Assembly (NCBI GenBank): GCA_014885115.2
Contig: WKLE02000574.1
Coordinates: 1 to 42,399 of the forward strand
DNA from: Asterionellopsis glacialis
Lineage: Eukaryota > Bacillariophyta > Plagiogrammaphyceae > Rhaphoneidales > Asterionellopsidaceae
Length of the DNA: 42,399 nt
Direction: 5' to 3'
Shown here: piece by piece, positions 19,520-31,100 of the stretch
Layout of the letters: every line of letters begins with the position of its first letter
Numbering within the stretch: the first letter of the stretch is position 1
The notes under the pieces: generated by a model
Databases searched by the model: none
The model's input: only the letters and a program-made list of their open reading frames with translations
What the model was told of the DNA's origin: nothing
Program-made: the position numbers and the translations under genes

Positions 19520-20632
19520 TCAAGAGTCTGAGGAGAAAAAATTAACAATGCTATCCGTGTAGAGCGTTGGCGTAACTTGATTTTCTGGACTAAGCAGCTT
19601 GGCTTCTGATGTTACACCACTAAGAACAAGTAGTGTTTGAAGACCATTATTTGATCCAAACACAATGTCCGTATCAAGTCGATCACCAACCATACATATA
19701 CGTTTCCTATCAAAACCAAACTTATCACAAAGGTAATCGATCATGAGGGGACTTGGTTTGCCAACCACAGTTGGTTCACGCCCTGTGCATCCTTTGATTG
19801 CCCCCACCATGGACCCTCCCCCAGCCCATTCTTGAGCATCTGTCAGATGAGTCACTGCATCTAAATTTGTTGCAATGAATTGACAATCAGGATTTTCATT
19901 GATACATAACTGTGCATATTGGATCTTGTAATAATTAAAATTCCGATCGAATCCTACAACAACAGCACCGACATCATGGTCGTGTTCCAAACGATCTCCT
20001 GGTCCCATGGGAGGCTGCTTCCCCTTATCATCCACACCACCGAGCCATGGAATTCCAATCAAATCTAATTCCTCCCCAATCCCAACCTCACCGATAACGT
20101 ATACCTTTTTCCCACTTTCCTTAAATTTAGTCATTTCAAGATAGGCTGCCGCAGAAAAAGAGGAAGAGAAAATTTCTTCAGATGGAATGAAATCCAATCC
20201 AAGGTTGTCAAACTTTTTCTTATATCCAGCACGTGACTTGGTCGAGTTGTTGGTCACAAAGAACATTTGTTTCCCCTCATCACGGAGCTTTCGAAGTGTC
20301 TCGGGAACTCCATCAATTAAAGAGTCACCACGCCAAATGACACCATCCATATCAAAAATAAAGACATCCAATTCATCAAGAAAAGCTTTGGGATCCCCCA
20401 ATCGGTCAACATTTGCCATCATGCGAGGTGCTGATGTTGAGTAGTTGCATGCTAACAACTTATCATTCTTGACTTTAGTTACAAAAGCTGCTCGCTTTTT
20501 TGATGAGGAAGCAACCGTAGAAAAAGATCTGCAGGCGGGCCAAGTAGAAATAAATCCGTACGACGCAGAACATCTTGATGATCTGAATCCAATAGACAAA
20601 GAGGCCCGAACGGAACTCAACAGTGAAGTCAT
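19520..20632 (-). CDS. HAD phosphatase, phosphoglycolate/4-nitrophenyl phosphatase family
   Basis: 370 residues from ATG 20632; an earlier ATG at 20671 gives a less likely leader. Residues 1-40 are Ser/Arg-rich and almost free of acidic residues (MTSLLSSVRASLSIGFRSSR), consistent with an organelle targeting peptide, probably mitochondrial. HAD motif I is DMDGVIW with nucleophile Asp94 and acid/base Asp96. Motif II is TNNST at 127-131, motif III Lys is in VVGKPSP, and motif IV is GDRLDTDI. The cap follows the C2a type of the PGP/PLP phosphatase family (AVVVGFDRNFNYYKI, ATNLDAVTH). In photosynthetic cells this family removes 2-phosphoglycolate made by Rubisco oxygenation, but pyridoxal-phosphate or general phosphatase activity is equally possible from sequence. 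Single exon. Confidence 0.88.
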   Translation of the reverse strand: MTSLLSSVRASLSIGFRSSRCSASYGFISTWPACRSFSTVASSSKKRAAFVTKVKNDKLLACNYSTSAPRMMANVDRLGDPKAFLDELDVFIFDMDGVIWRGDSLIDGVPETLRKLRDEGKQMFFVTNNSTKSRAGYKKKFDNLGLDFIPSEEIFSSSFSAAAYLEMTKFKESGKKVYVIGEVGIGEELDLIGIPWLGGVDDKGKQPPMGPGDRLEHDHDVGAVVVGFDRNFNYYKIQYAQLCINENPDCQFIATNLDAVTHLTDAQEWAGGGSMVGAIKGCTGREPTVVGKPSPLMIDYLCDKFGFDRKRICMVGDRLDTDIVFGSNNGLQTLLVLSGVTSEAKLLSPENQVTPTLYTDSIVNFFSSDS

Positions 20633-21636
20633 TTTCGATGAAAGATATATGTGAATTCGAACGTGGCACAATGTGCTTTCTCAATGAGTTCCCAGATATA
20701 AGGATACGGCCAACACGAACCGAATTAATGCAACTGTTGAAGATACAGCAGATAATTTCGTGTTCACTTTTGTGGTTTTGTTTACTTCAGCACAACATGC
20801 CGAGCACGCTAGATGAAGAAAATTGTGTTGTGTTGCTTGCGTGTTCGAGTGTGCCGATCACTTCAGGTCGTTCCAAGCAGGGTTTTGTGATTACGTTGCG
20901 CTTTTCCTACTCATCAGGCCAACCCTTACCGCGCGACAAAAACAAAACTTAACCTGTTTCCGACTACTGACAGACCAATTTCAGTTTCGTCACAGAGCAC
21001 CAAATTTTGATACGAGACCCCATCCAATATAGTACCTGGTACAGGTCCTAAATAAAAGGTACCGGTACAGGAACGAATTCGTAGTAGGTAACAACTGGTA
21101 TTTACCAGGTATACCTTACATTACCTTGTACAATGTACTGTACGGTACGGTACCTGGTACCATCAAGTTCCTCGACCTGGTACAGGTACAGATGATAGAT
21201 GAGATAGCAATAGGAATAGCCTCCTCTATACCACATTTTCATTCACGTACCTTTCTAACCAGGTTCTAGATAGTTGCGACATATTTTGGGTGCGCCAGCA
21301 AGAAGGACTACATATATAATATAGGTCCTACTTCCTAGGACTTCCTAGTACTAGGACTAGACTACTTTACTAACTACCTGTATCGTACGTCCTCTACTCT
21401 GTTCCTACACGCACCAAATTTCAAATAATAGACAATCCAATAATGGGAACAGCATTTCTTGAATTTCCTAACGCATTAACGCTGGAACATACAGTTGTAC
21501 CTGGTACCTGTACAGGTTTAAGCTAGAGTCAGTCAGTACCGTTTCATGTTGTAAATACCAGGTAAATAAAATATCAAAATTCTAGAGTTAGAATGACAAC
21601 ATCATCATAATATTATTATCATAAATCATATTATAC
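20633..21636. promoter_or_regulatory. Divergent intergenic region with dense GGTACC/CCTGG palindromes
   Basis: Separates two divergently transcribed genes, so it must contain both promoters. Between about 21030 and 21190 there are many overlapping words such as GGTACCGGTAC, ACCTGGTACAGG and GTACGGTACGGTACCTGGTA. More occur at 21310-21370 (TAGGTCCTA, CTAGGACT) and 21500-21560. No TATA element could be assigned with confidence. Confidence 0.4.
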
Positions 21637-23919
21637 ATGATGCTTTCGCTGTTCGGTTCTTTTCTGACATTCACGACATTAGTTTGCATTGCAATCCCAG
21701 CATTGACTTCCGCCCAGCGCCATGGATTTTCCTCACGGCTAAGACGCCAGCAGACGAATCTTCTACCACGAGATGAAATTCACATCTCGACAAAACCATC
21801 AAAACAACAGTGGAGGAATCTCATTGGAGAAGAAGACTTTACCTTTGCAGATTGTACCACGGTGAAATGTGATGAGATTCTACAAGAACTCACCAAAGAT
21901 GAAGTGCAGACTTTACTCGATAGAATCTTATCCGAAGCTGTTGGTGGTGAGCTGTTCTACCTTTTATCAGGATTAAAGGCCGCAATCGATAATCTAATCA
22001 AGTATGGTGTCCGAGTGCAAAAGATTTGTGCAAAATGTTCCGACTTTGAATCACCAACAAGTAAACCAACATGTTATGATGAAATTTGTGGATCGTCCTT
22101 GTACGGGAGCAATGTCACTGTCAGTGGGTTGCTTTTTCTACCAATCCAACACAATACAAATGAAGATAATGGAGAACAATCATCCATGATTTTACCTGGT
22201 CTTCTCAAAGTAAGTATAATCCATACTCCACTTGAAAGCAGATTTTGAGTGTTACGGGTTTTCCTAACGTTGACTAAAACTTGTATGTAACTTTTTCTTT
22301 GTAATATTGGACGAATCAGGGCTCATTTTGGTCTCGCGGAACACAGGCGCACACATGTTCTCAAATACCATCTGAAAATTGGGCAAATTTTTTGAATATG
22401 GTAATACCTAGTATCCTCCCTTCATTTCTCTTGGCGTCCAATGGATTTGTGTCAATATCCCCTGACAATTTTGGCTATGGTGAAAGTTTTGACCATTTTA
22501 AGGGATACCTTATTCGTCGATCATACAAACTAGGTACCATCCCTCTTTGGCTCAAGGCACAACAAATGGTTGCAACTGAATCTGGATGTGTCTCGGAGCT
22601 AGCCAATAATGTTGTCCTTGGAGGGTATTCGGAAGGAGGCTATGGTGCTGTTGCTACAGCAGAAGCAATGGAATGTATTGGTGTGGACGTCTTGTCCATG
22701 CTTGCAGGGGCTGGACCATACCAGATAGCAACTGCAATTCCAGAAATATTTGGTAAGTCATCCCATTTTCTTTGCCGGTGGTGTGTGCAAATCAAGCTCG
22801 AATCAAAATTGATGATCTCAAAAGCATATTTTTCATTTCTTCATGTTTGTCACTCCCTCTCTTTACTGTAGTTGATACTAAAAAGCAACTTTATCCACGT
22901 GATGCATTGCATTATTTGGTATTATATGGATCGTCAGCTTCAACAGTTCACGGACTTTACCAAGAAAAATACAATTATAGCAAATTTCTTGCAACGGAAT
23001 GGTCAATCGACAATGGAGTAACTTCCTTTACTAGTAATGACATCATCAACTTGACAACAGCAGCAACTTCAGCTCGTGATATGCGCAATTTTATACCGCA
23101 ATATCCTGATGATCCCACTGTAGTCTTGGATAGTCGTTATCGAGAAGCTATGATTGTGAGTGTTACTACTAGTGCACCATTCAAAACACTAGTCTATGGA
23201 TTGTAATACTCATACGGTTCACATTTTTTATTTCTCCTCCTCCTCCTCCTCCTCAGGGCTACCTTGATGCGAATATTACCGATCCTTGTCGTGATCCAAG
23301 GGAAAATCCTGAGGGATATCTTCAAGAAATATGTAACTTCTTTCTGGAAAACGACTTGCGAGACTACCTACACAATGTAACCTACTATTTTGAATTGTGT
23401 CACAGTCCTACTGATGCAGAGGTCCCAATTTCCAACGTTTTGCCGGAATTTGATTACGCATACTATGAAGCATCCGGTTCCCACCAGGATGCATTTGTAG
23501 ACTGCTTTCTTCGCTACATGACTCTTTCGAGCGATGATTCTGTAGCCAATGCGCCATTGAAAAACAGCGGCCTGTGTTCCACAGACACTCCAATGCCTTC
23601 TATGACACCTAACACAGCAGGGCCCACTCCCCTCTCAAGTAAAGATACCGATATGCCATCAGTGACGGAATCTGGGAGTCCTTCCATTACACCAAGCAAT
23701 ACAATCATGGCACCAAATACTGGAGGGCCCACTCCCTTCCCAAACAAAGATACAGATATGCCATCAGAAACGGAATCTGTTGGTCCTTCTAATATACCAA
23801 GCAATACTATCATGCCAACAACAGAGGCTCCTCAGTCTTCGGGAACATCTGGTACAAAGCACATTAATTCCAGTTTGCTGTGGTTATCATTCATATCATT
23901 TTTTCTGTTCACTAGATAG
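21637..23919 (+). CDS. Secreted alpha/beta hydrolase (lipase-like) with repeat-rich GPI-like tail (4 exons)
   Basis: Exons 21637-22209, 22320-22752, 22872-23155 and 23257-23919 join in frame to give 650 residues; all introns are GT-AG. An N-terminal signal peptide is evident (FTTLVCIAIPALTSA). The hydrolase core has SPDNFGYGES before the nucleophile elbow GGYSEGGYGA (Ser295, G-x-S-x-G). A plausible catalytic Asp483 lies in HSPTDAEVP and His506 in GSHQDAF, the order and spacing of secretory-lipase-like serine hydrolases. Several Cys (CTTVKC, CAKCSDF, CYDEIC) suggest disulfides. After the core come two copies of a Ser/Thr/Pro module (KDTDMPS.TES...PSNTIM), then a short C-terminal hydrophobic end (SSLLWLSFISFFLFTR), which resembles a GPI-attachment signal. 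Likely a cell-surface esterase or lipase; substrate unknown. A run of CCT repeats forms the polypyrimidine tract before exon 4. Confidence 0.82.
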
Positions 23920-24432
23920 AATCTAGCTTAGCCGATATTCAAGAATTATTTTGATTTACTTCGAACCTCACGCAGCCTGCATGAACGTCCTTGGCCTCTT
24001 TTTTTCTTTATCTAGTTAATTTGATATTAAATTGTTAACGATGTTTACTTATAGTTTATGTTGCTTTGTTGTTTGGTATTTTGATGGTTGTTCACTGAGT
24101 CGCATTTAATTTTAAAAAATTGAAAAAGTGAGATACTCGTACAGTTTTATATATTGTTTCTCTCCGCTCTCTCGCCCCTTTTTTCCGCCGATCCCCCTTC
24201 TTTTCCAATTCTCAATGCAGTACGCAGACTTTTTTAATACGGTATCAGACGTATGTTGGACTATTATTGATGCATAAATAATAAAAATATGTCCCCTCAC
24301 TTTTCGTTGGAGGCGAAGAATAATAACAGCTCATACGTGTTTTTCCTCTTCTGACTGCATGTAGGACCTAACAGCTGATGTGCATACCGTAACTAGTAGT
24401 GTATACAAAGCAGAGAAAGTGTATCAATCACC
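23920..24432. other. Intergenic, nothing recognised
   Basis: AT-rich 3' flank of the hydrolase gene and promoter of the SOUL gene. No repeats or RNA genes seen. Confidence 0.45.
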
Positions 24433-25170
24433 ATGACTGTTGTTGCTGCCGCAAATGCCGTTCTTGGTGGGTGGCTTGGAAAGTTACTTGTCGGTGCATT
24501 TGCATTCTTAGGGACAGTCCGTTACGGTGCTGGTTTATATGCTTGGCGTGCTACCGAAAAGTTAGAACGACCAACCTACACTGTGATTCAAAAATTATCA
24601 GACGGCGTGGAACTTCGTCGGTATGATCCATATTTGATTGCGGAAACAACCGTAGATGGCCAAGGGTTTCGTGAACCAACAAGCGATGGATTTCGTACAT
24701 GTGCAGGATATATTTTTGGAAAAAATAAATCACGATCACAGGGTACAAATGAAAAAATGGCAATGACTGCACCTGTACGAGTTTCAGGGTCTTCGTCATT
24801 GTCGAATGGCAGTGAGAAAATGGCCATGACGGCACCTGTACGTGTTGACGGTGGAGGAAAGAAGAAGAAAACAAAGGTTTCATTTGTTATTGGGAGTAAA
24901 TACACTTTAAAGACTGCACCTAAACCCTTGGATCGTAGTGTGACTCTTCGTCAAGTTCCTTCTCATGTTTTAGCGGCAAGAAAATTTTCAGGTCCACCTC
25001 CTTCTGATTTAAAAGTAGAGCGAGAGCGTCAAAGAGTAGAGAAAGCCTTGCGTGATGCTGAACTGCAACCGGCTGATGATGAAACTCTTGTTTATGGATA
25101 TCATGATCCATTTATTACGCCCAATCTACTCCGACTCAATGAAGTTGCTGTACGAGTGAAAGGAGTCTAA
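24433..25170 (+). CDS. SOUL-family heme-binding protein
   Basis: 245 residues, single exon. The N-terminus holds a hydrophobic segment at about residues 10-36 (LGGWLGKLLVGAFAFLGTVRYGAG) that may anchor the protein or form part of a targeting signal. The SOUL domain (PF04832) follows: ERPTYTVIQKLSDGVELRRY, then two EKMAMTAPVRV motifs (about residues 112-122 and 132-142), VSFVIGSKYTLKTAPKPLD, VTLRQVPSHVLAARKFSG, and the closing LVYGYHDPFITPNLLRLNEV. The double MTAPV motif is usual in plant, algal and bacterial members, not a local oddity. The family binds heme or other tetrapyrroles; in algae, members occur in plastids and eyespots, but location cannot be settled here. Convergent with the next gene. 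Confidence 0.9.
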   Translation: MTVVAAANAVLGGWLGKLLVGAFAFLGTVRYGAGLYAWRATEKLERPTYTVIQKLSDGVELRRYDPYLIAETTVDGQGFREPTSDGFRTCAGYIFGKNKSRSQGTNEKMAMTAPVRVSGSSSLSNGSEKMAMTAPVRVDGGGKKKKTKVSFVIGSKYTLKTAPKPLDRSVTLRQVPSHVLAARKFSGPPPSDLKVERERQRVEKALRDAELQPADDETLVYGYHDPFITPNLLRLNEVAVRVKGV

Positions 25171-25575
25171 ATCGGCATGCTGGCTAGCGAACATAGATAT
25201 AATTTACTTAGACTTCGATTTTGAAATATACCACTCCTACCTTTGAATCGATCTCATTTGATAGCAAATTTACCCATACAACATTGCACACATTCAATAC
25301 TTTCTACGCGAAAAAATACTCGAATTCCATACTTTTTCGTGCTTTGGCATCATGTGGTGCTAAATGATGGATACGGATTACATTATTTTATTCATACTGA
25401 TTTTCTATGTACACACAAATAAACATTTTCTTAATCCAGATTCAAAGTGCGTGTATTTGATATTTTTTAGTTACAGTACAAGTTTAGAAAAAAAGACAAA
25501 TAAAGAAAAACAGGAGATCAAAATCCAATCTCCCTACATTGACCACTGTGTTCTTCGAGCTTCTTTCTCTATCAC
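25171..25575. other. Convergent 3' spacer
   Basis: AT-rich DNA between the SOUL gene and the COPI-associated gene. The 71-codon ORF at 25364 is hydrophobic, AT-driven and not supported as a gene. Confidence 0.45.
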
Positions 25576-26453
25576 TTAACCGGTCAACCGTCCAACTGCT
25601 TGTTTCTGAACCTCTTTACTGATACGTGCTTCAATCCGTTTATCTTCTTCTTCCGCAATTTTTTCTCTGATTTTACGGTAAGATGGGTATCGGAAGAGAA
25701 CGAAGGTATTGTAACAAGCCACACCCACCAAACATCCACCCACAATCTTTCCAAAGAGTGTATTGTAGGCCCAACAGACAGATGCCATGAGCAGGTAATA
25801 AAGGAAACGCCACAATGGATCAAACAGGAAACCAAAGTTCACCGCAATCATAACCCTTAAAAACTTCAGTTGAGTTTCAAGACAACAAATCAAAAGTCCA
25901 CCCAACGTGGCGTACACAGCCAAAACCCAATTCGATATGGAAGGGAAACTCATCATGAGAAGCACCTATGGTGTTTATAATAGTTCATGGTATTGAATAC
26001 AAAACGGAGAACGGTGAGTGGCATGGTGGGAGGTTTTGGAAGATCAAGATTTAAAAAATTCCACAGAACGAACAAAAAAAGTGTAAATCCGGATCCACCG
26101 TAGAAACCAGTAGGAAGTCTACGATAGCAATGCTGTAAATAATGATTCTTGCATGTCTCTTCTCAATCCTCAAAGACACCCACCGACATTGGGCAGAAAG
26201 CCGTAGTTTACACAATTGCATTTTAGAAACTTACGGAGCAAGTGATAAGGGCTACTGAAACACCCATATTCGCCAACCTCATTGTAAGGATAACTCCTGG
26301 AAGCTCACTATCGTTGGCATCTACAGCTGCGTTTCTAGTACTTTCACCGGCAGAGTCTGATCTACCATTATTGATAGCGAATGTATCAGGTGCTGCAGGA
26401 GCCGGAGCAGCACCGCCAGTTTCGGGTGTTAACCAAGAGGGTTCTTCTGACAT
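25576..26453 (-). CDS. COPI-associated / TVP15-like Golgi membrane protein (2 exons)
   Basis: Exon 1 (26453-26235) encodes a soluble Ala/Pro-rich N-terminus ending LTMRLANMGVSVALITCS. A 269-bp GT-AG intron joins it in phase 0 to exon 2 (25965-25576), giving 202 residues. Four hydrophobic segments follow one another: MGVSVALITC-VLLMM, WVLAVYATLGGLLICCLE, FGFLFDPLWRFLYYLLMASV and GKIVGGCLVGVACYNTFVLF. The C-terminal tail is charged (KIREKIAEEEDKRIEARI). The pattern MR-N-...-E-...-FGFL...-R is that of the COPI-associated protein family (PF08507), which includes yeast Tvp15 of late Golgi membranes. Role in vesicle traffic is inferred from the family. Confidence 0.7.
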
Positions 26454-27082
26454 TGTTATATTTCTGTTATTTGTTTAGAGAGACGGATGGGATTCACTGC
26501 TGATGCTGGGCCGTTTCGATCTGTGCCGGGGCGAGAGAGAGAGAAAAGAGGTGCAGCTTGTGTAAAACGTTTATTAGATCGTGTTTATCTCGCCGCGTGA
26601 TGGTTTTTCGTGTGTTTCTTTTGGCGTCCGTTAGCCTCGTAGAAACTGCGTTGTTTTGTAGGGGGGCGATGGTCGAGCCAAGAATCAAATCAAAATGCGC
26701 ATAGAAAATGGCCTTCGAAATGACAAAACAAAAAAAAGCTGCCGTTGGGTCTCTTCCCGTCGTCAACAATATTCCTAGTTTTGACAATAAGTGAAAAACT
26801 TCTTGTCCATTTCAATTTCCGACTCGAACGACCAAAAGGATCTATTCGACTCAATCGCTTGAATATTTGCAAGGATATTTTTGGTGATGTCATCAAGCAA
26901 AGAGCGCAAATCCCAATGTTCAACTTCGCAGGATACGCAAGTTAGTTCTTGGTGCGAAAGTCAACGTGTTCTGCGCTATCTCTTCTTTCTCGCGTGGATG
27001 CTGTAGCTTTGCCATCAAGGACCCACCAACCTCTGCTCCTCCTTTCTTACCCATCTTTGAGATCAATTAAATACCGACGACA
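26454..27082. promoter_or_regulatory. Divergent promoter region of COPI-associated and light-harvesting genes
   Basis: 629 bp between divergent genes. Contains G+C-richer sequence next to the COPI-associated gene and pyrimidine-rich TCTTCTTTCTC sequence and TTAAATA just before the light-harvesting ATG. No established light-response element can be named with confidence. Confidence 0.4.
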
Positions 27083-27817
27083 ATGAAGCTTTCTACTGCC
27101 GCAATCTTGGGTTTCATCGGCGGCGCTTCGGCGTTCGCCCCTGCCTCCCCTTCTGCCCAATCTATTGCCGTTCGCATGAGCGAAGAGGCTGTCGAGGCCG
27201 TCGAGGCCCCTGCTGAGGTTCCTCTTCTTGAAGTTAAGGAGAAGGTCCCATGCTTTGGTGCTACTCCTCTTCTTGGAGAACCCGTTTTCGTTGGTGAGAA
27301 CTACTGGGATAAGCTTACCATGGAATACGGATCCGAAGCTACCGGTACTTTCCTCCAAGCCGCCGAGCTCAAGCACGGACGTTCTGCCATGGTTGCCACC
27401 GTTGGTTTCATGTTCCACAAGTTCGGATGGACTTTGGACAACATCTCTCCCCATGAGTACCTCTCTGTCACTCAGGGAGTCAAGTTTGCTGATTTGGCTG
27501 CCATGACTCCTCTTGATGCCATGAAGTCCGTCCCTGCTGAGGGTTTGACTCAAATGTTCGCTGCTATCGCTCTTGTCGAAATCTTCGAACTTACCCACAA
27601 GGAAGGCAAGCTTGCCGAAGACGAGCGAGTCGCACCTGGACTTCAAGCTGGTGGACTTACCGGAGACCTTGGATGGAACCCTCTCAAGATCAAGGTTACC
27701 GACCGTCGTCGCCTTGTCGAGATCCAGAACGGACGTGCTGCCATGTTCGCCATCTGCGCATGGGTCGCCCACGACTCTGTTGCCGGATCTGTTCCTCTTC
27801 CTCTTCTCTGGAGCTAA
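27083..27817 (+). CDS. Fucoxanthin-chlorophyll a/c-type light-harvesting protein
   Basis: 244 residues, single exon. The presequence MKLSTAAILGFIGGASAF|AP has the signal peptide plus ASAF-AP cleavage motif (Phe18) that directs proteins into four-membrane plastids of diatoms and relatives. Mature protein: three membrane helices of the LHC superfamily. Helix 1 carries AAELKHGRSAMVATVGFMFH with the Glu-x-x-His-x-Arg chlorophyll/ion-pair motif. Helix 3 carries VEIQNGRAAMFAICAWVAHD with Glu-x-x-Asn-x-Arg. Helix 2 lies around QMFAAIALVEIFELTH. It ends SVPLPLLWS. It binds chlorophyll a/c and carotenoids in the thylakoid antenna. The subfamily (Lhcf, Lhcr, Lhcx, other) cannot be set safely by eye; the insertion SPHEYLSVTQGVKFADLAAM between helices 1 and 2 is distinctive. 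Codon use is strongly C-biased (GCC, ACC, AAG, GTT), unlike the neighbours, as expected for a very highly expressed gene. Confidence 0.95.
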   Translation: MKLSTAAILGFIGGASAFAPASPSAQSIAVRMSEEAVEAVEAPAEVPLLEVKEKVPCFGATPLLGEPVFVGENYWDKLTMEYGSEATGTFLQAAELKHGRSAMVATVGFMFHKFGWTLDNISPHEYLSVTQGVKFADLAAMTPLDAMKSVPAEGLTQMFAAIALVEIFELTHKEGKLAEDERVAPGLQAGGLTGDLGWNPLKIKVTDRRRLVEIQNGRAAMFAICAWVAHDSVAGSVPLPLLWS

Positions 27818-28138
27818 GGTATTTACATCTTCATTATTTTGATGATGTAACGCTAAGGGTTCTCTTTAGTTCCTTAGAGGTTATATAAAGCAATACTAGA
27901 TTTCTTCGTGGTACACATGCAACTACAATTTTTACTTATATTAAAAACCAAATTACGTGTGTCCCATTTTTGATGGGTGGATATGAAGCTGCCTTGTACA
28001 CCTTTCCTATAATTTTTTAAAACTCTCAAAAAAACCTTACTGTAGATGAAATTTTGTACGAGTTTTATATATCAATAGCAATCATGCATTGTATGCATTT
28101 CTATCATATCATGTTACAGCTACCGTACTGTGTCCTTA
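27818..28138. other. Convergent 3' spacer
   Basis: AT-rich DNA after the light-harvesting stop codon, shared with the 3' end of the 1334-residue gene. Nothing else seen. Confidence 0.45.
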
Positions 28139-31100
28139 TTAGAGCAAAAGGATCTCGTCGTCTGCTTCATTGTAATCGTCATCATCGCTGGAGTCACTAT
28201 CTTCTTGAGCTGTCTTTGACATATGACTAGATGGTGATCCATTACGTTTCTCAACCGGCTCTATAGGAACCTGATCCTTTGCACTAGTGCTTTTTGGCTT
28301 CCAGAATTCTTTCAATACAGCTTCAGCTGAGCCTACTTTTCGAGTAATGTTGGAACTATGACCACCAGGACTACCACTGGTATCAGGGGGGTCAATACTT
28401 GTATCCATAAATTCATCACTTTCATCATCATCATCATCAAATTGCTGTGATACTACTTGGTTGCTAGTAGTGTTACGAGATGGATGTGGACGTTTCCTAC
28501 TACAGCGGATAGCTTCTTGCTGTAAGCAATGTAGATTTTTTTCCAAATTCACATCATACAAGCTATCATCGTGATAATCAGAGGATGGTGAATCTGCAAA
28601 TTCAAAAATGACACTAAACCGTTCACACACCCTTTCTAACCAATCCAATCCATTTGTTGCTCCACGACTGCATAATTCTTGTTTGACGCGTTCACACGCC
28701 ATCCGTAACAACCCGACGCTGGCAGCATTGGCGTTCGTGTTTCTTGTTGTACCATCATCACCATTATCCTCATCAGCAACAATAGCCGGAATCCAAGATC
28801 TGTAGGATATGTTCAAATAATCTCGTGATAACCTAACACATTGACCAACTATACCAGACTTGTCTTTCAAATATATAATATCTACCCACAAACCAATGCC
28901 TGTAAGAATATTGCAAACTACATCCATATCAGCATCTATTAATGTTTCAACTGTCCTCTTGATGGACGCCACAGTTTCATTGAATAGCCAGCGATTGGAT
29001 TGCGAGACAAATAAGTACTGAGGTGGAGTATGGCGGATAATTTCCATCAAATTTTGCCATTTGGGATGATTCTTTTCTTCACATTCACAATCTTCTTCAC
29101 ATTCACGGTTTTGGAGCATACTCTCCATATCCTTATGGAAAATATCCATTAGTATTTCCATAATATTTTTACCGACCACTTCATCACGATGCTCTAGTGA
29201 TGACATACTCTCTCTTGAGGATTTCTGATCGGTGTGTCTCTTTTCCTCTCTTTTGGGAATAGAGGTATCGTTTTCTCCACCTAATGATCTATGGAATAGC
29301 TTTATTCGTATTGCATGTTCATACATATTTAAAAGAAGTTGTTCATGTATGCAGGATAGGATAGGTGTGAAATGGAAAGACAAACTTTTATGACCAACAT
29401 CATCATCAATAACACCTTCTTCTGATGACGACAACGAAAACAAACATTTCATCCATTGTTCCAAAATTTTGTCTATAGGATGGTCGTCTTTCCAAACTTC
29501 AAATATGAAATTTGACACATGCCGACACCATAGGGGTACAACTTGATGTTGGAATGTTGCATCGAAGCAAATATCAAGCACTGATTGCATGTAGGTACAT
29601 ATGGAGATGGTCGGTTTTATGTGATCTTTGTGTAGATAATCATCATGCAAACATAGTTCCTTTGCTATTCGTTTCATACGATACACAATGGCTTTGGTAA
29701 CATCAATGGTAACATTACCAGAATCCTTTTGTAATGGGAATCTAGTATCTGCAAAATAATGCACAAGTTGAACCAATTCTCGACATGCTTGAGTCCATGG
29801 GTGATTTTGCCGTGAACAACTGCGGCTGCAACTCATGATACATTCTAGGGTATCACAAAGTGTATTGACACGTGTTAAGGAAGTATATGAAATTCCTGCA
29901 TCAACAGTTGTAGCAGTAGATACGGACGATACCAATCGCATTTCATGTAAAAGAGGTAATATCACCCCATGGCAACAGTGTGTATCAAATACTCTTATCC
30001 ATATGGAGGCTTCAGGATCAATAATCAACTCCGGTGAGGCTTCACTGATGTTGCAATCAACCAAAGCTTGGAGATATCGAGTAGCACGAAGCAGTAACTG
30101 TGCTCTATCCTTTGGAGACATTGTTTCGATTGTTTGAAGCATGCTTACCTTCCATGCCTCAATCTTTGAGTCTTTTGACGTATTATTGACATTATGTTTG
30201 GTTCTCGCAAGTATAATTTGGAATAAATATTTATACCGATCCAGTATTGGACCAAATGGTAACCAAGACGAGAACTTAGTCACAGTTGTCAGTAACTTGT
30301 CTTGTACTGTTTCATTGTTGTATTTTGCTATCAAAATATTGTCCCAAAGTTGATTTCCAAGATCTTCAACATGAGGTATCCGCATGGACTTGGTGCCAGT
30401 ATTACTATTACTCCTGTCACTGACCCTTTTCGTTGTAGTGTTGTTATGGTTGTATTGAAGCACATCGTTATCTGTTTCAGATGGTGGTATCAAAAAATCT
30501 TGTATAAGATTATCAAAATGAATGGTTGTCAAATCTAAGTTTGAAAGATTCGTAGGTATTCGAACAAGATTTTGTTGTGCAAGTTGATATCCCCTAACTT
30601 TTTTCGCAATAAGATAACATACCAACAAGGCTCGACCCTGTTCCGTTGCAGTTGAACCATCATCGTTACTGTAGGATGATGCTACTGTTGCATGTTCTAA
30701 AAATTGTCTCAGATATTCAATACCACCATTGTCACTACTGGTACTTTCACTACATAGTAACAATTTATCTATATGTCTCAACAATTGATCCCGACGATAC
30801 CAATTGGCAGTACCAAATTCATCACATACGTGTTTTATTTCATTTGTCATTGACATTGGTTCGTTGGCGGAAGAATCACCATTATCACAATTCCATGGTG
30901 TATGATCTTGTTGTTGTTGTTCTATTTGAGATGATATCCAGTTACGGAAATTTAGCATATTTTCTTCTTGTTGGATAGACAATAATGATGATGCGGATCC
31001 CCTCGCTTTAGAATCTATTTCTGTTTTTTGTTTCTTGTTGGACGATGTTACAATCTCATCATCTTTTCCAAAAATAATATCCGATGGAGATACTGGGACT

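Noticed and set aside
24757..24850. Duplicated EKMAMTAPVRV motif in the SOUL protein as a local duplication
   Set aside because: Two MTAPV motifs are usual in plant, algal and bacterial SOUL proteins, so it is not an anomaly.
26690..26945. Overlapping short ORFs on both strands in the light-harvesting promoter
   Set aside because: No start context, no domains, and they lie in a divergent promoter region.
27047..27772. 241-codon ORF antisense to the light-harvesting gene
   Set aside because: Explained by the strong codon bias of the sense gene, which removes stops on the other strand. The translation lacks protein-like domains.
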